NCBI RefSeq assembly: GCF_009733865.1 | Contig: NZ_WOFB01000005.1 | Location: 83,965 to 147,964 of the forward strand | Direction of reading: 5' to 3' | Length of the DNA: 64,000 bases | Source of the DNA: Oceanobacillus salinisoli | Lineage (GTDB): Bacteria > Bacillota > Bacilli > Bacillales > Amphibacillaceae | Shown: piece after piece, positions 1 to 8,321 of the stretch | Layout of the letters: the number at the start of each line of letters is the position of its first letter | Position numbering within the stretch: position 1 is the stretch's first letter | Made by a program: the position numbers and the translations under genes | Notes under the pieces: generated by a model | What the model was told of the DNA's origin: nothing | The model's database searches: none | Seen by the model: only the letters and a program-made list of their open reading frames with translations

Positions 1-90
1 CCGCCCCCGCTTATAATTCCTGATATATCTCGAATTCTCCTCGTTAAGGGGCTTACAGCCAGTTAATCATGTAATAAAGTCTTTGTTCTT
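1..90. repeat. Tail of a dispersed AATCAGTG-type repeat element
   Basis: The window opens inside a sequence that recurs at about 18705-18790 and 23575-23630. Shared blocks are CCGCCCCC(A/G)CTTA near the start and TTACAGCCAGTTAATCA near the end, followed by a run like GTAATAAAG. In the other copies this block lies directly beside an AATCAGTGGGG hairpin, so this is the distal part of the same element. No transposase fragment is visible here. Confidence 0.6.
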
Positions 91-171
91 TTGCACCCCG
101 GTTTCAGGTGTGAATGTATTACAATATCAATACGTAAATATGAATAATTTGTTAAAACTGGCACAAAGATG

Positions 172-199
172 TTGTCAAAATACTAAATGGCGTTATAAT
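172..199 (+). promoter_or_regulatory. Sigma-A-type promoter of the 67-residue gene
   Basis: TTGTCA (172-177), a 16-base spacer and a perfect TATAAT (194-199). The start codon follows 41 bases later. Confidence 0.7.
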
Positions 200-240
200 G
201 TAACTGATTTAAGAATAAGTCTTCCAAGGAAGGTGCGAAA

Positions 241-444
241 ATGAAAGGTACAGCATTATTAATCAATAAGGATCACTCGGTTACCGTATTAGAGAACGTC
301 GAGCATCATGTGTATGAAAAATTAGTTAGCCAGGAGGATTCTAAGAACATAAAATGTACTATTAATAACAAAGAAGTTCAATTTAATCCCTTTAGTAAGG
401 TAGTTTGGTATGAAGATAAGATCGACTGGGCTTATGGTTATTAA
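241..444 (+). CDS. Small hypothetical protein
   Basis: A 67-residue hydrophilic protein that I cannot assign to a named family. The ATG follows an AAGGAAGG ribosome site with a 7-base gap and lies downstream of a strong promoter. A stem-loop terminator follows the stop, so it is a self-contained single-gene transcript. There is no signal peptide or membrane segment. The chain is mixed charge with several aromatic residues near the C-terminus (WYEDKIDWAYGY), which looks like a small folded beta-rich cytoplasmic protein. Expression is well supported; function is unknown. Confidence 0.75.
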   Translation: MKGTALLINKDHSVTVLENVEHHVYEKLVSQEDSKNIKCTINNKEVQFNPFSKVVWYEDKIDWAYGY

Positions 445-471
445 TTTATAAATAGAATTTAATCCATTAGT

Positions 472-519
472 AAAGCTTGCAAAGAAGTTAATTTCTTCTT
501 CGCAGGCTTTATTATTTTT
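472..519 (+). terminator. Rho-independent terminator
   Basis: AAAGCTTGCAAAGAAG pairs with CTTCTTCGCAGGCTTT around a TTAATTT loop, followed by a T-rich tail. It ends the transcript of the small gene at 241. Confidence 0.8.
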
Positions 520-958
520 GTGGTTATCCTTTTAAAATTCCCACTTCATATAACTTCTAAAATAAATTTTTTGTAGAATCACTGCTGTCTATCCCCGCCG
601 TCCTTTAGAATTATCATTACAAAATTCAAAGAGCGTTTTAATAAACATTTGCTTAATTATTTCCTGGGGAATTTTGTCTGATTATGTAAGAAGATGATCC
701 GGAAATTGTGTAAGCTAAATACAAATCATCCTATTTTATAAAAACAGGAAACTGCTACTTTTAGCTTGAGGGTTTTTCCGAGACAAATTACCCTAACCTA
801 TCCCCATTAAAACATAATAACTTAACACCTACCTTATACAATTTTTACAATTACAACGTATAATAGATAGCGTAACTTACTTATCCTCTCACCTATCAAA
901 TTCACACCAAGAGCCCCAAGAATGTATCATCACGATTTTCATCATGATTCCCTACATT
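520..958. other. Intergenic stretch upstream of the lipase gene
   Basis: No credible gene is seen. A TATAAT box at 859-864 is the best candidate -10 element for the lipase, but no good -35 sits at the right distance. The stretch is AT-rich with no obvious repeat. Confidence 0.4.
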
Positions 959-960
959 TC

Positions 961-982
961 CATCATGGTTCGTTCCATGATG
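961..982 (+). promoter_or_regulatory. Hairpin in the lipase leader
   Basis: CATCATGG and CCATGATG form a perfect 8-base stem around TTCGTT, 35 bases before the chosen start codon. The surrounding sequence repeats CATCA/ATGATG motifs. Translated in frame with the lipase it would give an implausible His-rich leader, which is another reason to place the start downstream. It may be an mRNA hairpin or a protein-binding site. Confidence 0.45.
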
Positions 983-1017
983 TTATTTATACAAATAATA
1001 AAAAGGGAGATGAAAAG

Positions 1018-2601
1018 ATGAGAGCATTCCAACATATGACCACTCCAGTTTTTGCAATCATTTTGGCAATAGTACTTTGTCCGGCAGCACCTATTTTTGC
1101 AGAAGTTCCATCACCACCAATGCTAGTCGAATCTGAATCACCAACGTTTTCGATTATGGGAAAAGTAGATAATGGAAACACTGAAACCCCAGGAGTGTGG
1201 TATAGAGGGGCAACACCTAGTAATCTTGTTTCAAATTCCCCGGTCCTGTTGTTTGTTCACGGGCTGAATAGTACAGCACAAGTATTTTGGGAAAATAATG
1301 ACCTCTACCAAACCGCCCATGACGCCGGTTATCAGACAGCCTTTGTTCAGCTTTATGATGCCGGTGGTCAAAACGAAGATATGTGGAAAAACGGTCAATT
1401 GCTTGCCAGCAAAATTAAGGAGATCTCCAATTACTATGGCGGAAAAGACATTACCATTGTCGCGCACAGTAAAGGTGGCGTGGACTCCCAAGCCGCCTTG
1501 ACCTATTATGGAGGAGCCCCCTATGTCGATAATGTGATTACTTTATCAAGTCCACATCATGGCTCACAGCTTGCAGACTTGGCGTACAGTTCATGGGGCG
1601 GATGGCTCGCTGATGTCATCGGGGCACAAGGGGAAGGAACAGCTTCCTTGCAGATGGCTTATATGGAAAACTTCCGCTCGCAAACGGACGCCCACCCAAA
1701 TGCCTACATCAATGATTACTTCACCTTGGGAGGCACCGATTGGGGGAAAACGTTTTCTTCATATTGGTTTGGCGGCATGTACTTATCCTCCTATGGTCCA
1801 AACGATGGAATGGTGACGACCGTAAGCACTAATTTACCAGGCGGTCATGAATTAGCAATTGGCCCTTGGGATCATGGTACCGTACGAACGGGGGTTACTT
1901 TTCCAGTATTTGATGACTACTTAGCAGGTGATCATTTCGCAAGCACCACTTCCGTACAAAACACGGAAAATGAATTTATACAAACACCTTCTCCCAACCA
2001 ATATGTCACTGGCGGCCCTTTAAGTAAAAAAGAAATGCTTCCGGTGGATGTTGAGGAAGGGGTAAAACAAATCCAGATAAATATATTAACAGCTGAACCA
2101 TTAGCGAACTTGAAAGTAATTGACCCATCCGGAAAGCCGACCAAAGCAGATGTCCAATCCACACCAATTGAAGAGGGAGTATTTAAAGATGCGATAAGCT
2201 ACACCGTTTCCATCAATACTCCGAAAATAGGACAATGGAGTATCGAAATGCGCTCAACTCCCAATGAAAATGCCTACCTAGCAGTCATTGATTTTGACAC
2301 AGAATCTTACTTAGAGGATCATACAACCTCCAACTATAATGAACAAAATCAGACTTACCAACTAGAGCTAGATGAGGAGAAACTAAACAAGGACAGTTTA
2401 TCCGCTATCTACCAAGTAACCGAATCCGGCAAACCAAATACGAAACAAACATGGACCGTTCGAGGGAAATCAGATCTTTCACAGCAGCTGAAATTTAAGA
2501 ATAAACATAAAGTCTACAACATTACTATCGACATTCAAGGAAAAACAAAGGAAGGAAATGCTTTTAATCGGACAATCGTGGATTCGGTTTATTCGGAATA
2601 A
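1018..2601 (+). CDS. Secreted lipase/esterase, alpha/beta hydrolase
   Basis: A 527-residue extracellular ester hydrolase. The start at 1018 is chosen because GGGAGATG precedes it and it yields a proper signal peptide (hydrophobic residues about 8-29). The fold motifs are clear: oxyanion HG at 81-82, nucleophile elbow AHSKGG with Ser151, and plausible acid/base partners Asp263 (PNDGMV) and His286 (WDHG). AHSKG in place of GxSxG resembles the AHSxGG elbow of Bacillus family I.4 lipases. Residues from about 320 to the end form a Thr/Asn-rich, beta-sandwich-like extension without catalytic motifs, perhaps for surface or substrate binding. The substrate is not predictable beyond a lipid or ester. 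It is monocistronic, with its own terminator. Confidence 0.85.
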   Translation: MRAFQHMTTPVFAIILAIVLCPAAPIFAEVPSPPMLVESESPTFSIMGKVDNGNTETPGVWYRGATPSNLVSNSPVLLFVHGLNSTAQVFWENNDLYQTAHDAGYQTAFVQLYDAGGQNEDMWKNGQLLASKIKEISNYYGGKDITIVAHSKGGVDSQAALTYYGGAPYVDNVITLSSPHHGSQLADLAYSSWGGWLADVIGAQGEGTASLQMAYMENFRSQTDAHPNAYINDYFTLGGTDWGKTFSSYWFGGMYLSSYGPNDGMVTTVSTNLPGGHELAIGPWDHGTVRTGVTFPVFDDYLAGDHFASTTSVQNTENEFIQTPSPNQYVTGGPLSKKEMLPVDVEEGVKQIQINILTAEPLANLKVIDPSGKPTKADVQSTPIEEGVFKDAISYTVSINTPKIGQWSIEMRSTPNENAYLAVIDFDTESYLEDHTTSNYNEQNQTYQLELDEEKLNKDSLSAIYQVTESGKPNTKQTWTVRGKSDLSQQLKFKNKHKVYNITIDIQGKTKEGNAFNRTIVDSVYSE

Positions 2602-2608
2602 TATTCTC

Positions 2609-2645
2609 ACGGAATCAGGGGAAAGCTCTGGTTCCGTTTTATTTA
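2609..2645 (+). terminator. Terminator of the lipase gene
   Basis: ACGGAATCAG pairs with CTGGTTCCGT around a short loop, followed by TTTATTT. It starts 8 bases after the lipase stop. Confidence 0.85.
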
Positions 2646-2712
2646 ATAAATATTATTAGCGTTACATAAATAACATTTAAATTTGTAGCATATTTATTAG
2701 GGAAATTAGAAC

Positions 2713-2798
2713 GGTGCCTGTTACTTCCCGAATTTTGTCGAATGAAACAGGCCTAGTCAGCTTCCTCATTGATATCTATTCGACAAGTACCAGGCACC
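2713..2798. repeat. GGTGCCTG palindromic mini-element, copy 1
   Basis: An 86-base element bounded by GGTGCCTG and CAGGCACC, with internal TTTTGTCGAAT and ATTCGACAAG blocks that also pair. The inverted copy at 4082-4183 shares the order of these blocks over most of its length, so this is a mobile-looking dispersed repeat (MITE or REP type) and not a simple hairpin. No coding capacity. Confidence 0.75.
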
Positions 2799-2838
2799 CA
2801 TAGACCAAGACTGTATTAAAAACCATAGTAATATGGGA

Positions 2839-2880
2839 ATTCTCACTGCTGATTCCTTTAAATAACAATCAGTGGAAGAC
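2839..2880. repeat. AATCAGTG-type hairpin, degenerate copy
   Basis: CACTGCTGATT and AATCAGTG pair with one bulge around an AT-rich loop. The arms match the AATCAGTG/CACTGATT family seen at 3982, 18640, 23469, 30870 and 53519, here lacking the usual GGGG/CCCC extension. Confidence 0.5.
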
Positions 2881-2942
2881 GATTTTTACCCTTTTAACAC
2901 ACTACTACGTTATAATATTGGATGTTGAACTCAAACTATCAT

Positions 2943-2980
2943 GAAGCAAAAGAACCGCCTCTCCGTTTCACTTTTGCTTC
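2943..2980 (+). promoter_or_regulatory. 10-base inverted repeat upstream of the oxidoreductase gene
   Basis: GAAGCAAAAG and CTTTTGCTTC are perfect inverted arms separated by 18 bases, ending 22 bases before the start codon and just downstream of a TATAAT at 2911-2916. The position suits either an operator or a 5'UTR hairpin. Confidence 0.5.
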
Positions 2981-3002
2981 AGAGCTTAAGAGGAGGATGT
3001 AC

Positions 3003-3980
3003 ATGAAAGCGATCACTGTTAAACAACCAGGTGGTGCGGAACAATTACAGTTGGAAGAAGTAGATAAACCTACTCCAAAGGACGGAGAATTATTAATTAA
3101 GGTAAAAGCAGCGGCTGTTAATCGAACCGATATTGTTAATAGGGAAAGTAGTTCGGGGTATTTAGACAATCCGATTTTAGGTGTCGAAGTGGCTGGAATT
3201 GTGGAAGAAGCGGGCACAGATGCAAAGACTCCAATTGGTACACACGTTATGGGACTTGTCAATGGGGGGGGTTATGCGGAATACGCCGTGATGCCGGATG
3301 ATCGAGCGATGGTGATTCCAGAAAACCTTTCCTTTGAAGAAGCTGCGGCGATTCCTGAAGTATTTTTGACTGCTTATCAAACATTATTTTGGATAGGTCA
3401 ATTACGAACGGATGAAAATGTACTGATTCATGCTGGCGGAAGTGGAGTTGGAACGGCAGCGATTCAGCTTGCCAAACAAATCGGACAAGCGAATGTCATA
3501 ACAACAGCCGGTTCCAAACAAAAATTAGACTTTTGCCGGTCATTAGGTGCGGATGTTTGTATTAACTATAAAGAACAAAATTTTGATGAGGAAGTATTGC
3601 GCGCAACCAATAATCAAGGGGTAGATTTGATTCTTGATTTCATCGGTGCATCCTATTGGGATAAAAATCTTGCCAGTATAAAAGTGGATGGACGATGGGT
3701 ATTGATAGGGGTTTTAGGTGGTACACAAATCGAAAAGTTCAATTTAATGGACGTGATATCGAAACGAATCCAGATGACTGGAACGCTTCTCACTCCTAGA
3801 AGTGATGAATACAAGACAGCATTAACATCTGAATTTTCTTCTAAAACCATGGAGCTTTTCCGTCATCATAAGCTTCGTCCAATTGTCGACCAAGTATTTA
3901 CACTTGAACAAATCCAACAAGCTCATGAACATATGGAGAGCAACAAAAATATAGGAAAGATCATTTTAAAGGTAAATTAA
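3003..3980 (+). CDS. Quinone oxidoreductase-type MDR dehydrogenase
   Basis: A 325-residue NAD(P)H-dependent oxidoreductase of the zinc-independent medium-chain (MDR) family, typically reducing quinones or enones. The ATG at 3003 is preferred because AGGAGG lies 6 bases upstream. The chain has the GroES-like N-terminal domain (EVAGIVEEAG) and a Rossmann domain with the HAGGSGVGTAAIQLAK nucleotide loop near residue 155. No zinc-binding Cys cluster is seen, fitting quinone reductases and not alcohol dehydrogenases. It is a stand-alone gene with its own inverted repeat upstream and a repeat-derived hairpin downstream. Length is normal for the family; the exact substrate is unknown. Confidence 0.85.
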   Translation: MKAITVKQPGGAEQLQLEEVDKPTPKDGELLIKVKAAAVNRTDIVNRESSSGYLDNPILGVEVAGIVEEAGTDAKTPIGTHVMGLVNGGGYAEYAVMPDDRAMVIPENLSFEEAAAIPEVFLTAYQTLFWIGQLRTDENVLIHAGGSGVGTAAIQLAKQIGQANVITTAGSKQKLDFCRSLGADVCINYKEQNFDEEVLRATNNQGVDLILDFIGASYWDKNLASIKVDGRWVLIGVLGGTQIEKFNLMDVISKRIQMTGTLLTPRSDEYKTALTSEFSSKTMELFRHHKLRPIVDQVFTLEQIQQAHEHMESNKNIGKIILKVN

Positions 3981-3981
3981 C

Positions 3982-4034
3982 ATAAAGTGAACCTTCAATC
4001 AGTGGGGTTTTTTTCATCCCCCACTCATTGTTAG
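3982..4034. repeat. AATCAGTGGGG hairpin element
   Basis: AATCAGTGGGG, a T-rich loop and CCCCCACTCATT form a stem directly after the oxidoreductase stop. The same unit recurs elsewhere in the window preceded by (A/G)TGAA(C/T)CTTC. Here it probably also serves as the transcription terminator. Confidence 0.65.
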
Positions 4035-4081
4035 CACCACAAGGGTTCAATTACTTAAATTCCTCATCCACTTTGTTTATA

Positions 4082-4183
4082 CTTGTCGAATAGATTCCAA
4101 AGAAAATATAGCTGTAAACCTTGACAGACAAGGGTTACAGCTGTTTACTTTCATTCGACAAAATCCGGGAAGTGACAGGCACC
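4082..4183. repeat. GGTGCCTG palindromic mini-element, copy 2 (inverted)
   Basis: Reverse-complement copy of the element at 2713: ACTTGTCGAATAGA at the left, TCATTCGACAAAATCC and CAGGCACC at the right. The left terminal arm is eroded. A separate 14-base hairpin, AGCTGTAAACCTTG with CAAGGGTTACAGCT (4110-4142), is inserted in the middle and may terminate the helicase gene, whose stop codon lies 17 bases away. Confidence 0.7.
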
Positions 4184-4199
4184 TTTACCGTTGTTCATT

Positions 4200-7100
4200 C
4201 TAAACCATATGTTTCACTTTATTCAGGCTAGCTTCTCTTTCTAATATCTCCTTAATTAACTGGTCTACTTTTTCTAATTCAGAACTTGGATCTTTCCACC
4301 AATTCCTGCTCCATATACGATGTATTTTCCAGCCCTTATTTTCCAGGAATCTTTGACGGTATACATCTCTCTCTTTTGCTGATGGAGAACTATGATACAT
4401 TGCACCATCACATTCAATCCCTAAAATATACTTCCCGGGATTATCAGGATGAACAACCGCTAAATCTATACGGTAATTCGACATCCCCACTTGAGTATCC
4501 ACTTTGTATCCCATATCAATTAATTGTTCGTATACCTGAGTTTCAAACGGTGAATCAAAATGAAGTTCATTCTCCTGACGTTTCGTGTTCATTTCTTCAT
4601 TTAAATTGGAGAGAACGGCTTCTATAGTGCTTTTTTGCACATTGGATACAGCACGCGCATACTCTAAATAGCTCTTCAAGAACTTAGGTCCATCATTTTT
4701 AGTGCTGGATACATCGAGCTCGTGTGGTTCTATACTGGAAACAACATAGATTGCTTCCTTAGCACGTGTCACTGCCACATTCAGGCGGTTTTCTCCACCT
4801 TCCTGTCCTAAAGTTCCAAAGCGGTTATATACACGTCCCTCTTTGTTCCGAGCATATCCAACAGAGAATATAATGATGTCTCGTTCATCACCTTGAACAT
4901 TTTCGATATTTTTCACAAAAATTTGCTCATCTAAATCTTTTCCCATCACTTGTTGATAGACTACATTAAATTCAGTATCTTCCTCTGTTAACTTATCTAT
5001 ATAATCATTAATTTTATCTTGTTGCTTCGCATTAAAAGTAATTATACCAATTGATTTATTGGCGTCTTTTACTAATAATTCCTTCAACAATAGAACAACT
5101 TCCTGAGCCTCTTTTTCATTACATTGGTTTATCCACCTACCATCGACTTTCCGCCACTGAATAGAAGACGGCTCTTTTAGATGTTCCACATTAGGTGCGA
5201 TTTGAATACTTCCGTTATAATAGGCATGATTAGAAAAATTAATTAACTCCTCAGACTTCGAGCGATAATGCCACTGAAGCATTTTACTTGGAAATATTCG
5301 CTTGGATAAGTTTAGAAGACTTTCAGATTCCGTCATATCCCCTTCGTCTTCCTCATCTTCATCAACCTGTACGGTTCCTCTAAACAGGTTGGATGGTGGC
5401 AATTGTTTTTCATCACCCGCAACTACTACTTTGGATGCCCGATAAACTGCTGGAATGCCATTTTCTACAGTTAATTGTGATGCTTCGTCAAAAATAACCA
5501 TATCAAACAAATCTCTTTCTAACGGAAATATAGCAGAAGCAGTTTCTGGTGAAACAAGCCAAACTGGCATAGTATCTAATAATCCATGCAAGGAATATTG
5601 CTGAACCAGTTTCCTTACTGGCCAAATTTGTCTTTTCTTCCCTGTTTGGTGAATGATATCCTTTATAGCCTTAGAATGATTTTGCTTCACCTGATCAAGT
5701 GTTTTGATTAACCGATTTTTTAACACTTTAGAGGAAAGTTCTTTCTTCTCCTGTAACAGCTCTTTAAAGTTCCCTCTTAAACGTTTAAATTCTTCTGTTC
5801 CTATTTTGGTTAACTCTCGATGTTTCCTTTCCAACTCATCTATCCAATGAATATATACGGATTGTTTCACAATATCTACCCATTGGTGAGCCAACTCTTT
5901 ATGGATATGATCTTTACTTTTATCTTTTAACCGATCAATGATAGTTTTGATAAATGGCAGGCTTTCATCATAAATCCTATCCATGTTACGTAAATCCTCA
6001 AAGTCCTGAATGACATATTCCTGTTGTTTTTGGAACTCAGATAATGGAATATCTCCCTTAGAAATCTGATCGCGATAACGTTGGATTTTCTCTTCCTTAA
6101 AATAGGAAGACAATTGCTGAACTTCTTTTGACATATCATCTGAAACGTTTGAAAGCTCATATAAGATTCTTAAGCTTTCCCGGAGTTTTGGCCATTCTTT
6201 TGAAGATAAACCTTTGAATTTATCTCTATCCAACAACTCTTCTACAATTGTTTTTCCTGTAAAAGATGTCCACCACCAAAGTCGTAGTTTTTGTAATGAT
6301 TTTTTCTCTTCCGGATTTAAGTCTTCATATATTTTTTCTAACTTGCCACCAACTTCCCAACTATACTCCGGTGTAATATCCTCTTGTTCAAAATGTTCCA
6401 GATAATCAATACTCTTCTCAGCCTTTTCAGAGACTTTCTTCAATATCTCCACAATCGTTAATTGATCCTTAATCTCAAGCATAGCAAATGATGTTCTATC
6501 TTTTAATGGATAATTTTCCTGCCCAAACCGGCTATAGTTGTCCCCATAAGAAAAGATAGTAGTTAGAACTTCTTCTAGATTGTGCTTATTTAGAGCTTTA
6601 ATAACGTTTGATAAGTCCAGAATCACTTCCTGTTCTGTTCTGGGCTTAGCTAATCCATAAATATCATAAGCTCTATATCCATGGGGTTGCGTCTCATATA
6701 AACCTTTCGCGATAGCATTCAGTTCATCTTCACATTTTTTAACTTTATTTGACAGTTGTTCATACTCCACTTCCAGATCCTGAGAGTACTCATCTCTTGT
6801 TAATCTGCTGTGCAGTTTTCTGTAAAGCCCTTTTCTATCGGTTTTCTCATCATGTAAAAGACTTACACTTGACGATAATCCTAATCCGTCTAATCTTTGA
6901 TAAACAACGTCTAACGCTGCACGCTTCTGACAAACCAATAAAACCTTTTTATTTTCTGCAATGGCATTTGCTATGATATTAACTATGACCTGCGATTTAC
7001 CCGTCCCAGGTGGTCCATGAATAACCAGGCCTTCTGTATTTTCAAGTGAATCAATTATTTCTTCCTGAGAAGCATCCGTATCCAGCACAAAAATCTTTTC

Positions 7101-7979
7101 TTTTTCTTCCTTAGTGGAAGATTTCACATGATTATCATCAGCTTCAAGATTATCAGCAGTATCGTTGGAGTCCACTTCCCCCACGTTAATTAATTCACCG
7201 GCAATCCCAAGATCTATGTTGCCCTCTTCTATTTGTTGGATAAAATCTTCATAATCTTTTAATAGCGCGGAATCACCTTGGGGAAAATGCCCTAACACTG
7301 CATAATTATCTAACTGGAATTCACCTTTTTGAAATTCCGGGATGGTATCTCTGTTATAATCTACGAATGATTGTATGTCTGAAGTGTTGGACCAGGAAAT
7401 ATTGATTTCATACTTTTTAAGCCAGGTATACCAACTTAGAAACTTCATTTCAGTTGATTTATCTACCGCTTCATCAAACATTTCCTCTGGTACATGAAGA
7501 TCACTCATTTTCTGCATGGCTAAAAATAAGGAGCGATTTAACATAGGTTCAGAATCAGCAACAGGGTTTAACATCCACTTTGTACCATGACTCTTTAACC
7601 TTTCTAATTTGACAGGGTGTAAAAATAATGGGGCTCTCACGTAAGTTCCATCTAACATCGAACCGCTAATGAATGGGTAACCTATATACAAATCATAAAG
7701 CCCAGTCTCATCCTCAATGGCTTTAAGATTGCGATATAGTGTAGTTAATTTCCCAGATAAATGTAAAGTTTCGTTATTATTTACATTCTGCTTCAACAGT
7801 TCAATTTTTTCATCATTGAGGATAATACCATCTAAGATAGCTTGAGGATTTTTATTAATCTTCTCTAAATCACTTAAATCAAAAGACCACTTGTTATAAC
7901 ATTTCAACATACGAATCGACCTATTTCGACGGCTTAAGTCATTTAATCGATCCTTTAAGATAGTAATTTTTTCCTTCAC
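4200..7979 (-). CDS. UPF1-like SF1 helicase with C-terminal DUF559-type nuclease
   Basis: A 1259-residue putative nucleic-acid helicase-nuclease. Residues 1-35 (LKDRLNDLSRRNRSIRM) resemble the DUF4011 N-terminus. Walker A GPPGTGKS is at 322-329, a long helical insertion spans about 400-790, then DEASQ at 831-835, GDEKQLPP at 855-862, QWHYRS near 902, VQGDERD near 1029 and VAVTRAK at 1068-1074: a full SF1B set. Residues 1143-1250 carry a Vsr/DUF559-like nuclease core (RIDLAV, GIECDGAMYH, RIWSRNWW). The start is a GTG with AAGGTGAT upstream. It stands alone between a repeat and the nup operon. Such architectures occur among anti-phage proteins, so defence is a reasonable inference but not shown by the neighbours. 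Confidence 0.8.
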   Translation of the reverse strand: MKEKITILKDRLNDLSRRNRSIRMLKCYNKWSFDLSDLEKINKNPQAILDGIILNDEKIELLKQNVNNNETLHLSGKLTTLYRNLKAIEDETGLYDLYIGYPFISGSMLDGTYVRAPLFLHPVKLERLKSHGTKWMLNPVADSEPMLNRSLFLAMQKMSDLHVPEEMFDEAVDKSTEMKFLSWYTWLKKYEINISWSNTSDIQSFVDYNRDTIPEFQKGEFQLDNYAVLGHFPQGDSALLKDYEDFIQQIEEGNIDLGIAGELINVGEVDSNDTADNLEADDNHVKSSTKEEKEKIFVLDTDASQEEIIDSLENTEGLVIHGPPGTGKSQVIVNIIANAIAENKKVLLVCQKRAALDVVYQRLDGLGLSSSVSLLHDEKTDRKGLYRKLHSRLTRDEYSQDLEVEYEQLSNKVKKCEDELNAIAKGLYETQPHGYRAYDIYGLAKPRTEQEVILDLSNVIKALNKHNLEEVLTTIFSYGDNYSRFGQENYPLKDRTSFAMLEIKDQLTIVEILKKVSEKAEKSIDYLEHFEQEDITPEYSWEVGGKLEKIYEDLNPEEKKSLQKLRLWWWTSFTGKTIVEELLDRDKFKGLSSKEWPKLRESLRILYELSNVSDDMSKEVQQLSSYFKEEKIQRYRDQISKGDIPLSEFQKQQEYVIQDFEDLRNMDRIYDESLPFIKTIIDRLKDKSKDHIHKELAHQWVDIVKQSVYIHWIDELERKHRELTKIGTEEFKRLRGNFKELLQEKKELSSKVLKNRLIKTLDQVKQNHSKAIKDIIHQTGKKRQIWPVRKLVQQYSLHGLLDTMPVWLVSPETASAIFPLERDLFDMVIFDEASQLTVENGIPAVYRASKVVVAGDEKQLPPSNLFRGTVQVDEDEEDEGDMTESESLLNLSKRIFPSKMLQWHYRSKSEELINFSNHAYYNGSIQIAPNVEHLKEPSSIQWRKVDGRWINQCNEKEAQEVVLLLKELLVKDANKSIGIITFNAKQQDKINDYIDKLTEEDTEFNVVYQQVMGKDLDEQIFVKNIENVQGDERDIIIFSVGYARNKEGRVYNRFGTLGQEGGENRLNVAVTRAKEAIYVVSSIEPHELDVSSTKNDGPKFLKSYLEYARAVSNVQKSTIEAVLSNLNEEMNTKRQENELHFDSPFETQVYEQLIDMGYKVDTQVGMSNYRIDLAVVHPDNPGKYILGIECDGAMYHSSPSAKERDVYRQRFLENKGWKIHRIWSRNWWKDPSSELEKVDQLIKEILEREASLNKVKHMV

Positions 7980-8080
7980 TTTATATCACCTTATTTTAAT
8001 TTATCAGTACATACTACCCATTATATACCTCATTATATTACATGAAAAGAACCAAATAGAACCTAAAGTGAATTATCGTT

Positions 8081-8118
8081 TTCGACAAAAAGTATGATAC
8101 AAAGAAAAAGGTGTCGAA
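8081..8118. repeat. TTCGACA/TGTCGAA inverted repeat
   Basis: Perfect 7-base arms, TTCGACA and TGTCGAA, 24 bases apart. The arms match the inner arms of the GGTGCCTG elements at 2713 and 4082, so this may be a stripped remnant of that family. Confidence 0.4.
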
Positions 8119-8176
8119 TACCACTGTCATTTAATGGATTAACACTTGATTTTTATTTTGACCCTGATTCATTCCA

Positions 8177-8220
8177 ATAATTCAGCCTGCATTTCGATAA
8201 TTCAGCCTTCATCCCGATAA
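8177..8220. repeat. 20-base tandem direct repeat
   Basis: Two consecutive 20-base units beginning ATAATTCAGCCT (8177-8196 and 8197-8216), differing at three positions, plus the first bases of a third. Non-coding; function unknown. Confidence 0.6.
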
Positions 8221-8226
8221 TCAAAA

Positions 8227-8281
8227 AAAGAGTTCATCCCTCACTTACCTTTTCCAAAGTAAAGTGAAAGATGAACTCTTT
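8227..8281 (-). terminator. Terminator of the nup operon
   Basis: AAAGAGTTCATC and GATGAACTCTTT make a 12-base stem with an inner CACTTAC/GTAAAGTG stem. On the minus strand it is followed by a run of seven T. It lies 41 bases past the nupQ stop. Confidence 0.85.
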
Positions 8282-8321
8282 ATTATTTAGTATGATAATC
8301 CAGGATTAGAAACTTAGGTGA

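Noticed and set aside
922..1017. A longer N-terminus for the lipase, rich in His
   Set aside because: No ribosome site precedes the ATG at 922, and the His-rich codons come from a hairpin-forming CATCA/ATGATG repeat. The ATG at 1018 has a good site and begins a normal signal peptide.
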